Source: Streptomyces sp. NBC_00178
GTDB lineage: Bacteria; Actinomycetota; Actinomycetes; Streptomycetales; Streptomycetaceae
DNA: 64,000 bases
Reading direction: 5' to 3'
Assembly (NCBI RefSeq): GCF_036206005.1
Contig: NZ_CP108143.1
Coordinates: forward strand, 3,858,001 to 3,922,000
A program made the position numbers and the translations under genes. A model generated the notes under the pieces. That model was not told where the DNA came from. It made no database searches and was given only the letters and a program-made list of their open reading frames with translations. Shown here piece after piece: positions 33,075 to 41,849 of the stretch. The first letter of the stretch is position 1, and each line of letters starts with the position of its first letter.

Positions 33075-33695
33075 TCAGCAGGAGGACGGCGCCGGGGCGG
33101 GCTTCGTCAGGGCCACGAGCGCCGTCGCCGCCGCCGCGGGGGTGCTGAAGGTCGTGAACTTCGTACCGATGATCAGATCGATGTCCGCCGTGCTGCGGGT
33201 GTCGGTCTTCTGCGTGGCGCCCGGCAGTTGGGTGGCGAGCACGGGGAACGAGCCGTTCATGGCGGTCGGGCCGCCGAGCAGCATCCCGGTGCCGGGCACC
33301 TTCTTGTCGTAGGCGGCCGGGGCGTTGTCCACCTTGCCGATGACGAAGCCGCGCTTCTTCAGCTCGTCGGCCGCGGCCTTGGCCAGTCCGCTGCGCGGCG
33401 TCGCGTTGTAGATGTTGACCTTGATCGCGGCCGGCTTCGGGAGCACCTTCGCCTGTGCCGAGGCCTTCGGGGAGGGGCAGGCGCGCGGGTGGGACGCCGC
33501 GTTCGCCCGCCCGTCGCCGCCGGTGAAGACGTCGACGATCTGGAGAGTGCCCCAACCGGCCAGGCCGAGGGCCACCGCGGCCGCGGCCGCCGAGAGAACC
33601 AGCTTGCGGCGATGACGGGGGCGGCGCATACGGGGATAGGTGTTACCCGTGATGCGGTACTTTCCGCCCATGCCGGGAGGGGTCAGCATGCTCAT
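33075..33695 (-). CDS. LytR C-terminal domain (LytR_C) membrane protein
   Basis: 206 residues. A basic N terminus (RMRRPRHRRK) precedes one membrane helix (LVLSAAAAAVALGLAGWGTL, about residues 32-52). The outside part holds a LytR_C domain: IKVNIYNATPRSGLAKAAADELKKRG (about residues 90-115), then IDLIIGTKFTTF. It lacks the LytR-CpsA-Psr catalytic domain. Such proteins are cell-envelope associated with no firm function. It is convergent with upp. Confidence 0.87.
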   Translation of the reverse strand: MSMLTPPGMGGKYRITGNTYPRMRRPRHRRKLVLSAAAAAVALGLAGWGTLQIVDVFTGGDGRANAASHPRACPSPKASAQAKVLPKPAAIKVNIYNATPRSGLAKAAADELKKRGFVIGKVDNAPAAYDKKVPGTGMLLGGPTAMNGSFPVLATQLPGATQKTDTRSTADIDLIIGTKFTTFSTPAAAATALVALTKPAPAPSSC

Positions 33696-33813
33696 GGGCG
33701 CAGCGTAGTGCGACCCGGTGATGATGCCTACTAAACGATCAACCTATGGCACCCGTCCGAGCATAAAAGCACCCGAAAGGCGCCGAAATGCTCCACGGGT
33801 GGGAGTGGCGTGG

Positions 33814-34110
33814 TCAGCCCAGTTCGAGGACGCGGGCGTGCAGCACCTGGCGCTGCTGCAGCGCGGCGCGTACGGCGCGGTGCAGCCCGTCCTCGAGGTA
33901 GAGGTCGCCCTGCCACTTCACGACGTGGGCGAAGAGGTCGCCGTAGAACGTGGAGTCCTCGGCGAGCAGGGTTTCGAGGTCCAGCTGGCCCTTGGTGGTC
34001 ACCAGTTGGTCCAGGCGGACCGGACGCGGCGCGACATCCGCCCACTGTCGGGTGCTTTCCCGGCCGTGGTCGGGATATGGCCGCCCATTTCCGATGCGCT
34101 TGAAGATCAC
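33814..34110 (-). CDS. Conserved small protein annotated in relatives as VapB-family antitoxin-like
   Basis: 98 residues: MIFKRIGNGRPYPDHGREST at the start, VRLDQLVTTKGQLDLETLLAE in the middle, and LYLEDGLHRAVRAALQQR near the end. The DGLHR phrase recalls ParB/Srx-type domains, yet actinobacterial databases often call this family VapB-like. No toxin gene is adjacent, so the antitoxin label is doubtful. The protein looks highly conserved in Streptomyces, suggesting a housekeeping role rather than accessory DNA. Confidence 0.7.
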   Translation of the reverse strand: MIFKRIGNGRPYPDHGRESTRQWADVAPRPVRLDQLVTTKGQLDLETLLAEDSTFYGDLFAHVVKWQGDLYLEDGLHRAVRAALQQRQVLHARVLELG

Positions 34111-34284
34111 ACGGAAAGCCTACCGGGCCGGGGCCTCCGGGCGCAGCCACGGGACGGGACTGCGATGGCGGGCACCGCGGGATCATTCGGCCGAATACGG
34201 CGCACGGCCCGGTTCCGCTCCGGTGTGTCACGCTGCGGGCGGTGGGTGTGGCCCACCGCCCGCGGTCGCCGGTCCGGGCGGCTC

Positions 34285-35832
34285 CTACTCGGTGACACCG
34301 TGGGCGTGGCCCTCGCGGAGCCCTCCGCCGCCGGCGGGCTCACCGGTGGCGGATGCCGCGGGGGCGGGGCGGCTCAGGGAGCGCAGGTCGTGGGCGTAGG
34401 TGCCCACGGCGTTGGCGATCACGTCGATGTTGGTGTCGAAGTGGCCCATGTCGACGTTGTCGAGGTCGTCGCAGGCCGCGTGGTAGCAGGGGTCGTACGC
34501 GATGCCCGCCGTCCCGCCGAAGGTCTCGGCCTGGGCGGCCGTCTTGATGCCCTCGGCGCCGGTGTCGGTGCCGCCGGACGGGATGCCGGCCTCGATGAAC
34601 GGCCCGTAGTCGGAGCGTCCGGTGAAGTCCGTGCCGGTGTGCGGCTTGTTCTTCCGGTCCAGGAAGTCGTTGATGTCGCGCTCCAGTTGGGCCGATCCCT
34701 CGGGGCCGGGGCCCTCGCCCACGCCGTCGGAGTCGTCACCGTCGAAGACGAACTGCGCGCCGTTCGGGGACGCGATCATGTCGAAGTTGAGGTAGAGCGC
34801 GATCTGCTCGCGCTGCGCGTCGGAGAGCTTCGCGACGTACGCCTCGGAGCCGAGCAGCCCGTTCTCCTCGGCCGACCACCAGGCGAAGCGCACCTTGTTG
34901 GCGGGGTCGCGGTGCGTCTTGGCGAGTTCCAGGGCGACTTCGAGGAGACCGGCCGAGCCGGAGCCGTTGTCGTTGATCCCGGGGCCGTCGGTGACCGAGT
35001 CGAGGTGGGCGCCGAGCATGACCGTCTTCGCGGCGTTCCCGCCGCGCGTCTCGGCGACGACGTTACGGGTCGTGCGCTCCTCCTGGAGCTGGCGGATCTC
35101 GAAGGAGACCTTCACCTCGCCCTTGTCCAGGTCGGCGACGAGCTTCTCGCCCTCGGCCAGCGTGAGACCGCCGGTGGGTATCTTTCCCGCGGCGACCTCG
35201 CCCAGGGTGCCGGAGAGGACTCCCTCGGTGTTGTTGTAGATCACCGCGCCGGCCGCGCCCGCGGCGCCGGCCGCGTCCTGCTTCTGGGCGAACGAGCAGC
35301 CGCCCCGCTTGATGAGGGCGATCTTGCCGGTGAACGCCGCCCCGGCGTAGTCGGCGGCCTCGCAGCCGGTGGTGTCGTCGACCGGGACCGCGGCGAGCGC
35401 GGCGGTGATGCCGCCCTCGGGTGTGGAGCGGGTGTAGGTCATCGCCTTGATGCCGATGTCGCGGGGCCTGGGCGAGACCACGGAGAGCTTCTGGGCGAGG
35501 GTCTCGGTGTAGATGAAGTCGAAGGCCTGGTAGCCGACCCGGTAGCCGGCCTTCTGGAGCAGCCGGTAGACGTAGGCGGCGGAGGCGTCGTGGCCGAGCG
35601 AGCCGGCCGCGCGGTGGCCGTCCGCCGAGTCGGCTATGGCCTGGAAGCGTTCCAGGTGCCGGAACGCGTCCTTGGCGGACGAGCGTTCGACCAGCTTCCG
35701 GGAGAGCTTGGCGGCCTCCTTGGCCGGGTCGTTCGAGGGGTGCCCGTGGTGGGGCGACGCGGCGAGGAGGAGTGGTGTGGCCAGGGCGGTGGCGGCCACA
35801 ACAGCCATGGCTCTGCGACGAGTTGCGTACAC
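34285..35832 (-). CDS. Secreted M28-family zinc aminopeptidase with a PA domain
   Basis: 515 residues. A Tat/Sec-like leader MYATRRRAMAVVAATALATP precedes the mature enzyme. The protease-associated domain lies at about residues 130-245 (CSFAQKQDAAGAAGAAGAVIYNN). The M28 core has zinc ligands His and Asp in VMLGAHLDSVTDGPGINDNGS, the Glu-Glu pair in WWSAEENGLLGSE, and later ligands near YLNFDMIASP and YHAACDDLDNVD. It trims N-terminal residues (typically Leu) from peptides outside the cell. Confidence 0.92.
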   Translation of the reverse strand: MYATRRRAMAVVAATALATPLLLAASPHHGHPSNDPAKEAAKLSRKLVERSSAKDAFRHLERFQAIADSADGHRAAGSLGHDASAAYVYRLLQKAGYRVGYQAFDFIYTETLAQKLSVVSPRPRDIGIKAMTYTRSTPEGGITAALAAVPVDDTTGCEAADYAGAAFTGKIALIKRGGCSFAQKQDAAGAAGAAGAVIYNNTEGVLSGTLGEVAAGKIPTGGLTLAEGEKLVADLDKGEVKVSFEIRQLQEERTTRNVVAETRGGNAAKTVMLGAHLDSVTDGPGINDNGSGSAGLLEVALELAKTHRDPANKVRFAWWSAEENGLLGSEAYVAKLSDAQREQIALYLNFDMIASPNGAQFVFDGDDSDGVGEGPGPEGSAQLERDINDFLDRKNKPHTGTDFTGRSDYGPFIEAGIPSGGTDTGAEGIKTAAQAETFGGTAGIAYDPCYHAACDDLDNVDMGHFDTNIDVIANAVGTYAHDLRSLSRPAPAASATGEPAGGGGLREGHAHGVTE

Positions 35833-36013
35833 AGGAGTCCTTCCGGTGCGAACGGGTGTGCAGGAAAGCTAGCGAGCCCGCCGGTTCCTGTGAACCGGTG
35901 GGACGGTTCCCGGCCCGAGCATGGCCTGTCGGCGACGGCGCGGCCCCGCGCACGGCCGCCTGTAGGCGAGGCGCGGTTCCCGGCCCCCGGTGGTCCGCAC
36001 GGCCCGGGCGTGA

Positions 36014-36625
36014 TCATCCGGATGTCCCGGCCGCCTTGGCCGCAGCCTTCGCCCGCTGCTTGTACGCCCGCACCTCGACGAGGGACTCCGGCCCGGTGAT
36101 GTCGGCGACCGAGCGGTGCGCCCCCTGCTCGCCGTACGCGCCGGCGGCCTCCCGCCAGCCTTCCGGCCGTACGCCGAACTGCTTGCCCAGCAGCGCGAGG
36201 AAGATCTGGGCCTTCTGCGGGCCGAAGCCGGGCAGCGCCTTGAGCCGTCTCAGCAGGTCCGCACCGGTGGGGGCGTCCTCCCAGACCGCTTCGGCGCGCC
36301 CCTCGTACTCGGCCACCAGGTACTGGCAGAGCTGCTGCACCCGCTTGGCCATCGAGCCCGGGTAGCGGTGCAGGGCGGGCTTCTCGGTGAACAGCCCGGT
36401 GAAGGCCTCGGGGTCGTAACCGGCGATCGCCCCGGCGTCCAGATCGTCCGCGCCCATCCGCCGGGCCAGGGTGAGGGGGCCGGTGAAGGCCCACTCCATC
36501 GGCACCTGCTGGTCCAGCAGCATGCCGACGAGGGCCGCCAGCGGACTGCGGGCCAGCAGCGCGTCCGCGTCGGGCTGCTGGGCGATACGCACGGTGCGGT
36601 CTCCGCCGCTGTCGCTCTTGCTCAT
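36014..36625 (-). CDS. HhH-GPD-type base-excision repair-like protein
   Basis: 203 residues from ATG 36625. The helix-hairpin-helix is at LLRRLKALPGFGPQKAQIFLALL (about residues 130-152), within an HhH-GPD helical fold beginning ALVGMLLDQQVPMEWAF. The catalytic Lys or Asp of classical glycosylases is not clearly in place, so enzymatic activity is uncertain. In-frame upstream sequence encodes 11-residue APAPPAVVRA repeats and lacks family similarity. It follows the ECF42 sigma gene on the same strand after a short repeat. Confidence 0.8.
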   Translation of the reverse strand: MSKSDSGGDRTVRIAQQPDADALLARSPLAALVGMLLDQQVPMEWAFTGPLTLARRMGADDLDAGAIAGYDPEAFTGLFTEKPALHRYPGSMAKRVQQLCQYLVAEYEGRAEAVWEDAPTGADLLRRLKALPGFGPQKAQIFLALLGKQFGVRPEGWREAAGAYGEQGAHRSVADITGPESLVEVRAYKQRAKAAAKAAGTSG

Positions 36626-36675
36626 GCTTTCGATGATCGCGAGAGTGGCCGGGATCGGCGAGTCGGTGGCGGGTC

Positions 36676-36748
36676 CCGGGGCGGGTGCACGGACTACCGC
36701 CGGAGGTGCCGGGGCGGATGCACGGACCACCGCCGGAGGTGCCGGGGC
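36676..36748. repeat. 33-bp tandem repeat (2.2 copies)
   Basis: The unit starting CCGGGGCGGGTGCACGGACT repeats at 36676 and 36709 with two changes; a 7-bp third start follows. It lies just after the ECF42 sigma stop and before the HhH-GPD gene and has a length divisible by three. Confidence 0.85.
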
Positions 36749-36749
36749 C

Positions 36750-38006
36750 CTACCGGGAGCCGTCCGTGCCGGGCCGTACAAGCCGGGATGCCCGCATCCG
36801 CAGGTACCGGGCCTCGGGTTCGCTGAGCGTGTGGTCCGCGGCCCGCCGGTACGCCGTGCGCGCGGCCTCCCCGTCCCCGGCCCTCTCCAGCAGATGGGCC
36901 CGCACGGCGTCCAGCCGGTGATGGCCCGCGAGCCGGTCCTCCAGGGCCGCCACGGCGGCCAGGCCGGCCCGCGGCCCCCGGACCATGGCGAGCGCGACCG
37001 CCCGGCCCAGCTCCGCCATCGGCTCGGGGGCCAGAGCCACCAGGACGTCGTACAGGGCGAGGATCTGCGGCCAGTCGGTGTCCTCGGCGCGGTCCGCCTC
37101 GTCGTGCAGCGCGGCGATCGCCGCCTGCAGCTGGTACGGGCCGGCGGGGCCTTCGGACAGGGCCTCCTCGACCAGGGCGGTGCCCTCCCGGACGGCCGCG
37201 CGGTCCCAGCGGGAGCGGTCCTGCTCGTCCAGCGGCACCAGCTCGCCGTGGGGTCCGGTGCGGGCGGCACCGCGGGCCTCGGTGAGCACCATCAGGGCCA
37301 GCAGTCCGGTCACCCGGCCGTCCCGGGGCAGCAGGGCGCGCACCGCACGGGTCAGCCGGATCGCCTCGCGGGCCAGGTCCGCGCGGTGCAGGGTGCTGCC
37401 CGAGGTCGCGGTGTACCCCTCGTTGAAGATCAGGTAGAGCACCTGGAGCACCGCCGCGAGCCGCGCGTCCCGGTCGCCGGGCCCCGGCTGCCGGAACCGC
37501 TCCCCTCGCACCTTCCGCTTGGCCCTGCTGATCCGCTGGGCCATCGTCGCCTCGGGCACCAGATGGGCGCGCGCGATCTCGGCCGTGGTCAGGCCGCCCA
37601 CGGCGCGCAGGGTCAGCGCGACCTGCGCGGCGGGCGACAGCGCGGGGTGGCAGCAGAGGAAGAGCAGGGTCAGGGTGTCGTCGTCGGACGGCGCCCGGTC
37701 CACCCCCGGCGCCGACGACGTGCGGGTGTCGCGGGACGCGAGCGCGGCGGCCCTCTCCTCGCGCCGGCGGCGCGCCGAGTCGCTGCGCAGCTGGTCGGTC
37801 AGCCGCCGTGAGGCGGTCCTGATGAGCCAGCCCCTCGGATTGCCCGGCACCCCCTGGGACGGCCACGTCCGGTACGCGTCGAGCAGCGCCTCCTGCACGG
37901 CGTCCTCGGCCGTGTCGAAGTGGCCGTACCGGCGCACGAGCGCTCCGAGGACCTGCGGCGCGCACCGGCGCAGCAGGTCCTCCGTGTCGCTCGGGCCGTG
38001 GTCCAC
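36750..38006 (-). CDS. ECF42-type RNA polymerase sigma factor with a TPR-like C-terminal extension
   Basis: 418 residues. Region 2 is YGHFDTAEDAVQEALLDAYRTW (residues 28-48), region 4 contains LTTAEIARAHLVPEATMAQRISRAKRKVR (about residues 140-168), and the following 230 residues are helical repeats (LQVLYLIFNEGYTATSG; ALYDVLVALAPEPMAELGRAVALAM), the hallmark of ECF42 sigmas. It starts 10 bp after the DGPF/YCII gene, its standard partner, in one operon. The extension probably replaces an anti-sigma factor in activity control. Confidence 0.92.
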   Translation of the reverse strand: MDHGPSDTEDLLRRCAPQVLGALVRRYGHFDTAEDAVQEALLDAYRTWPSQGVPGNPRGWLIRTASRRLTDQLRSDSARRRREERAAALASRDTRTSSAPGVDRAPSDDDTLTLLFLCCHPALSPAAQVALTLRAVGGLTTAEIARAHLVPEATMAQRISRAKRKVRGERFRQPGPGDRDARLAAVLQVLYLIFNEGYTATSGSTLHRADLAREAIRLTRAVRALLPRDGRVTGLLALMVLTEARGAARTGPHGELVPLDEQDRSRWDRAAVREGTALVEEALSEGPAGPYQLQAAIAALHDEADRAEDTDWPQILALYDVLVALAPEPMAELGRAVALAMVRGPRAGLAAVAALEDRLAGHHRLDAVRAHLLERAGDGEAARTAYRRAADHTLSEPEARYLRMRASRLVRPGTDGSR

Positions 38007-38016
38007 CCGTCACCTC

Positions 38017-38445
38017 TCAGCCGGTGGCGGACGTGAGCTCGCCGCCGTCGTCCATGATCGGCCGGATCACCACCGGGTACACCGGGGCGCCCTCGGGCTG
38101 CGGGCAGAGCGCGATGCGGGCGGCGATCTCGGTCACCCTGTCCAGGCTCTCGCAGTCGAGCACCCAGTACCCGGCGAGCAGTTCCTTCGTCTCCCCGTAC
38201 GGTCCGTCCGTGATCACCGGCCTGCCGTCCGGGCCGGGAAGCACGGTGCGGGTCATGGCGGGTGCGGCCAGGCCGTGGCCGGCCACCATCTCGCCGGACT
38301 CGGCCAGATCGTTGTTGACGTCCTCCATGAAGGCGAACATCGCCTTCAGGTCCTTCTCGCTCCAGGCCGGGCTCGCGGCCGACGCCGTGCCGCCCATCGC
38401 CTCGTAGTCGGCCTGCGAGCCCTGAACCATCACGAGGTACTTCAT
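38017..38445 (-). CDS. YCII/DGPF-domain protein partner of the ECF42 sigma factor
   Basis: 142 residues starting MKYLVMVQGSQADYEAMGG. The conserved GPDGRPVITDGPYGETKELLAGYWV stretch (about residues 70-95) is the DGPF motif region, and YPVVIRPIMDD closes the domain. DGPF proteins occur next to ECF42 sigmas and are their usual targets. Enzymatic function is unknown. The ATG at 38445 follows GGAGCACACC. Confidence 0.9.
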   Translation of the reverse strand: MKYLVMVQGSQADYEAMGGTASAASPAWSEKDLKAMFAFMEDVNNDLAESGEMVAGHGLAAPAMTRTVLPGPDGRPVITDGPYGETKELLAGYWVLDCESLDRVTEIAARIALCPQPEGAPVYPVVIRPIMDDGGELTSATG

Positions 38446-38598
38446 GGTGTGCTCCTCGGATCCGCTCCGCCGCCCCGTGCGGGCGGCTCTCACAGGGGAC
38501 GTCGGAGCCGGCCGGGGGGTCTCGACACCACGCGGGCGTTTTCCCGGAATCACTCCGCCGCGCGGGGCCGGAGACGGCCCCCGTAGAGTTCGGCTGCG

Positions 38599-39942
38599 TT
38601 GTCCGACGAACACCCCGAGGTACCGGCCGTGTCCCCCGCATCCCCTCCGCCCCGCGCCCCGGCGCCCGCGTCCGCCGTGAGTGTCGTGGGGATCGGCGCC
38701 GACGGCTGGACGGGTCTCACCGGACAGGCCCGCGCCGTCCTCGCGGACGCCGAGGTCCTGATCGGCGGCGAGCGCCAGCTGCGGCTGCTCCCCCCGGACT
38801 GCACGGGGCTCCGTGTGCCCTGGCCCTCGCCGCTGCGGCCGGCCGTGCGCGGGCTGCTCGCCGCGCACGCGGGCAGCAGGACCGCCGTCCTGGCCAGCGG
38901 TGACCCCATGTTCTACGGCATCGGCCGGGCCCTGGCCGATGAGCTGGGCGCCGGGGCGCTGCACGTCCTGCCGCACCCGTCCTCCGTGTCGTACGCCTGC
39001 GCCCGGCTGGGCTGGCCGGTGGAGGACACCGAGACCGTCACCCTGGTCGGCCGGCCGGCAAGCCGGCTCGCCGCCGCGCTGCACCACGGGCGCCGGGTGC
39101 TCGTCCTGTCCGCCGACGCGGCCACTCCCGCCGCCGTGGCCGCCCTGCTGCGGGACCTGGGCTTCGGGCCCAGCCGGATGCGGGTGCTGGAACAGCTCGG
39201 CGGCACGGACGAGGACTGCCTGGACGGCACCGCCGGCACCTGGGAACACCCGCCGGGCGACCCGCTCAACGTGATCGCCCTCGACTGCGTGCGCGCAGCG
39301 GACGCCCTCCGTCTCGGAGCCGTCCCCGGGCTTCCCGACGAGGCCTACGAGCACGACGGGCAGCTGACCAAGCGCCACGTGCGGGCCGCCACCCTCGGCG
39401 TGCTCGCGCCCGCGCCCGGCGAACTCCTGTGGGACATCGGCGGCGGCTCCGGATCGATCGCGGCCGAGTGGATGCGCACCCATCCCTCCTGCCGCGCCGT
39501 CACCGTGGAGCGGGACCCCGTGCGCGCCGGGCGCATCGCCCGCAACGCCGGACGGCTCGGTGTGCCCGGGCTGCGCGTGGTCACCGGACGGGCGCCGGAC
39601 GCCCTGGCCGGGCTGCCCGCGCCGGACGCCGTGTTCGTCGGCGGCGGGCTCACCGCACCCGGACTGCTGGACGCCTGCTGGGACGCGCTGCCCCCCGGCG
39701 GCCGGCTGGTCGCCAACACGGTCACGCTGGAGTCCGAGGCGCTGCTCACCCAGTGGTACCGGCTCCACGGCGGCGACCTGGTCCGCCTCGCGGTGGCCCA
39801 CGCGGTTCCCGTCGGCGGGTTCACGGGGTGGCGTCAGGCGATGCCGGTCACGCAGTGGTCCGTACGGAAGCCGGCGGCCGCGCCCCCTCAGGACCTCCGG
39901 ACCGCCCCAGACCCCTCGCACGCTCCAGGAGACGACAGATGA
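38599..39942 (+). CDS. cobL: Precorrin-6Y C5,15-methyltransferase/decarboxylase (CobL, CbiE-CbiT fusion)
   Basis: 447 residues. The N-terminal CbiE-type tetrapyrrole methyltransferase has VSVVGIGADGWTGLT (residues 27-41) and TAVLASGDPMFYGIGRAL. The C-terminal CbiT-type class I methyltransferase has LLWDIGGGSGSIAAEWMR (about residues 275-292) for SAM binding. It methylates C5 and C15 and decarboxylates the C12 acetate of the corrin. The start may be TTG 38599 or GTG 38629, the latter with GAGG upstream. The stop overlaps the cobM start (ATGA), giving translational coupling. Confidence 0.92.
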   Translation: MSDEHPEVPAVSPASPPPRAPAPASAVSVVGIGADGWTGLTGQARAVLADAEVLIGGERQLRLLPPDCTGLRVPWPSPLRPAVRGLLAAHAGSRTAVLASGDPMFYGIGRALADELGAGALHVLPHPSSVSYACARLGWPVEDTETVTLVGRPASRLAAALHHGRRVLVLSADAATPAAVAALLRDLGFGPSRMRVLEQLGGTDEDCLDGTAGTWEHPPGDPLNVIALDCVRAADALRLGAVPGLPDEAYEHDGQLTKRHVRAATLGVLAPAPGELLWDIGGGSGSIAAEWMRTHPSCRAVTVERDPVRAGRIARNAGRLGVPGLRVVTGRAPDALAGLPAPDAVFVGGGLTAPGLLDACWDALPPGGRLVANTVTLESEALLTQWYRLHGGDLVRLAVAHAVPVGGFTGWRQAMPVTQWSVRKPAAAPPQDLRTAPDPSHAPGDDR

Positions 39943-40688
39943 CCGTGTACTTCATCGGTGCGGGCCCCGGTGCCGCCGACCTCATCACGGTGCGCGGCGC
40001 CCGCATCCTCGCCGCGAGCCCGGTCTGCCTGTACGCGGGCAGCCTGGTGCCGCGCGACCTGCTCGCGGAGTGCCCGCCGGACGCCCGGCTGGTGGACACG
40101 GCGCTGCTCGACATCGACCAGATCACCGCCGAGCTGGTACGGGCCCACGAAGGGGGCCACGACGTGGCCCGGCTGCACTCCGGCGACCCCTCGGTGTTCA
40201 GCGCCGTGAACGAGCAGATGCACCGGCTCGACGAGGCCGGTGTGCCGTACGAGGTCGTCCCCGGCGTCCCCGCGTTCGCGGCCGCCGCGGCTGCCCTCAA
40301 GCGCGAGCTGACGGTGCCCACCGTCGGGCAGACCGTGATCCTCACGCGGATCGCGCAGCGTGCCACGGCGATGCCCGAGGGCGAGGACCTGGCGACGCTG
40401 GGCCGCAGCGGGGCACTGATCGTGCTGCACCTGGCGGCGCGCTACGCGGACCGGGTCGTGGCCGAACTGCTGCCGCACTACGGCGCGGACTGCCCCGCCG
40501 CGGTCGTCGCCATGGCCTCCCGTCCGGACGAGATCGTCCTGCGCGGGACGCTGGAGACCATCGCGGACCAGGTGAAGTCGGCCGGAGTGATCCGTACCGC
40601 GGTGATCATGGTCGGACGGACGCTGGGCGCCGAGCAGTTCCGCGACAGCCACCTGTACTCCCCGGCGCGGGACCGCCACACCTGCTGA
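39939..40688 (+). CDS. cobM: Precorrin-4 C11-methyltransferase
   Basis: 249 residues. MTVYFIGAGPGAADLITVRG is the typical tetrapyrrole methylase start, RLHSGDPSVFSAVNEQ (about residues 80-95) and VVPGVPAFAAAAAALKREL are family motifs, and VAMASRPDEIV with TAVIMVGRTL closes the SAM site. It methylates C11 of precorrin-4. It overlaps cobL by 4 bp with GGAGACGACAG upstream. Confidence 0.94.
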   Translation: MTVYFIGAGPGAADLITVRGARILAASPVCLYAGSLVPRDLLAECPPDARLVDTALLDIDQITAELVRAHEGGHDVARLHSGDPSVFSAVNEQMHRLDEAGVPYEVVPGVPAFAAAAAALKRELTVPTVGQTVILTRIAQRATAMPEGEDLATLGRSGALIVLHLAARYADRVVAELLPHYGADCPAAVVAMASRPDEIVLRGTLETIADQVKSAGVIRTAVIMVGRTLGAEQFRDSHLYSPARDRHTC

Positions 40689-40713
40689 GGGCCGGGGCGC
40701 ACGGTCCGCCGGA

Positions 40714-41832
40714 TCAGCGGACCGTGCTGCGCCCCACGACCGTGCCCGCCCGGTCGACGCAGATCACGTCCACCGCCACCGGCGCCCCGCGCAGCACCGA
40801 GAGCGCCTGGTCCCGGGCCTCGGCCGCCACCAGGTCGCCGAGCGGCACCCCGGCGGCGACGCACAGCTGAAGTGCGGCGAGCCCGGTGTTGGCCACCTCG
40901 ATCTCCGCCGCCAGTGCCTCGCTCGCGCCACCCCGCCGGGCCAGCCGCGCGAGGAAGGGCTTGTCGACCTGGGAACGGGCGGAGTGCAGGTCCAGGTGAC
41001 CGGCGGCGAGCTTGGACAGCTTGGCGAACCCGCCGCAGATCGTCAGCCGCTCCACGGGGTGCCGGCGCACGTACTTCAGTACCGCGCCCGCGAAGTCGCC
41101 CATGTCCAGCAGGGCGATCTCCGGCAGGCCGTACTCCGCCACCACCGTCTTCTCCGAGGTCGAGCCCGTGCACCCCGCCACGTGCCGGTGCCCGGCGGCC
41201 CGTGCCACGTCCACCCCGCGCCGGATCGAGTCGATCCAGGCGGAGCAGGAGTAGGGCACCACGACGCCGGTGGTCCCCAGGATCGAGATGCCGCCCAGGA
41301 TGCCCAGGCGGATGTTCCACGTGAAACGTGCGATCTCCTCGCCGTCGTCCACCGAGACGGTGATCTCGACGTCTCCGGTGCCGCCGTGCTCCCGCGCCAC
41401 CCGTGCGACGTGGTCCCGCATCATCTGGCGGGGGACGGGGTTGATCGCCGGTTCCCCGACGTCGAGGGGCAGCCCGGGAAGCGTCACGGTCCCCACGCCG
41501 GGGCCGGCCCGGAACACCACCCCGGAACCGGGCGGCAGCAGCCGTACGGTCGACCGTACGAGGGCGCCGTGCGTGACGTCCGGATCGTCGCCCGCGTCCT
41601 TGACCACACCCGCCGTGGCCCGCCCGTCCGCCAGTTCCTCCACCGCGAGGGCGAAGGCGGGGGTCTGGCCCTTCGGCAGGGTGATGGTCACCGGATCGGG
41701 GAACTCGCCGGTCAGCAGCGCCGTGTACGCGGCCGTCGTCGCCGCCGTCGCGCAGGCGCCGGTCGTCCATCCGGGCCGCAGACCGGTGTGCTTGAGTTGG
41801 GCGGCGCGCCCGCCCTGCGCCTCACCGCTCAT
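40714..41832 (-). CDS. cbiD: Cobalt-precorrin-5B C1-methyltransferase (CbiD)
   Basis: 372 residues. The N-terminal LRPGWTTGACATAATTAAY is the CbiD signature, followed by ITLPKGQTPAFA, INPVPRQMM and FTWNIRLGILGGISILGTTG. It methylates C1 in ring contraction. In the aerobic route that step is done by CobF, which is not seen in this window, so CbiD probably replaces it. It is convergent with cobM (25 bp) and divergent from cobK with only 17 bp between start codons. Confidence 0.94.
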   Translation of the reverse strand: MSGEAQGGRAAQLKHTGLRPGWTTGACATAATTAAYTALLTGEFPDPVTITLPKGQTPAFALAVEELADGRATAGVVKDAGDDPDVTHGALVRSTVRLLPPGSGVVFRAGPGVGTVTLPGLPLDVGEPAINPVPRQMMRDHVARVAREHGGTGDVEITVSVDDGEEIARFTWNIRLGILGGISILGTTGVVVPYSCSAWIDSIRRGVDVARAAGHRHVAGCTGSTSEKTVVAEYGLPEIALLDMGDFAGAVLKYVRRHPVERLTICGGFAKLSKLAAGHLDLHSARSQVDKPFLARLARRGGASEALAAEIEVANTGLAALQLCVAAGVPLGDLVAAEARDQALSVLRGAPVAVDVICVDRAGTVVGRSTVR

Positions 41833-41849
41833 ATGGATGGACCGATCCG

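Noticed and set aside
33814-34110. VapB antitoxin of a toxin-antitoxin pair
   Set aside because: No toxin-like gene is adjacent; the strong apparent conservation fits a housekeeping protein better.
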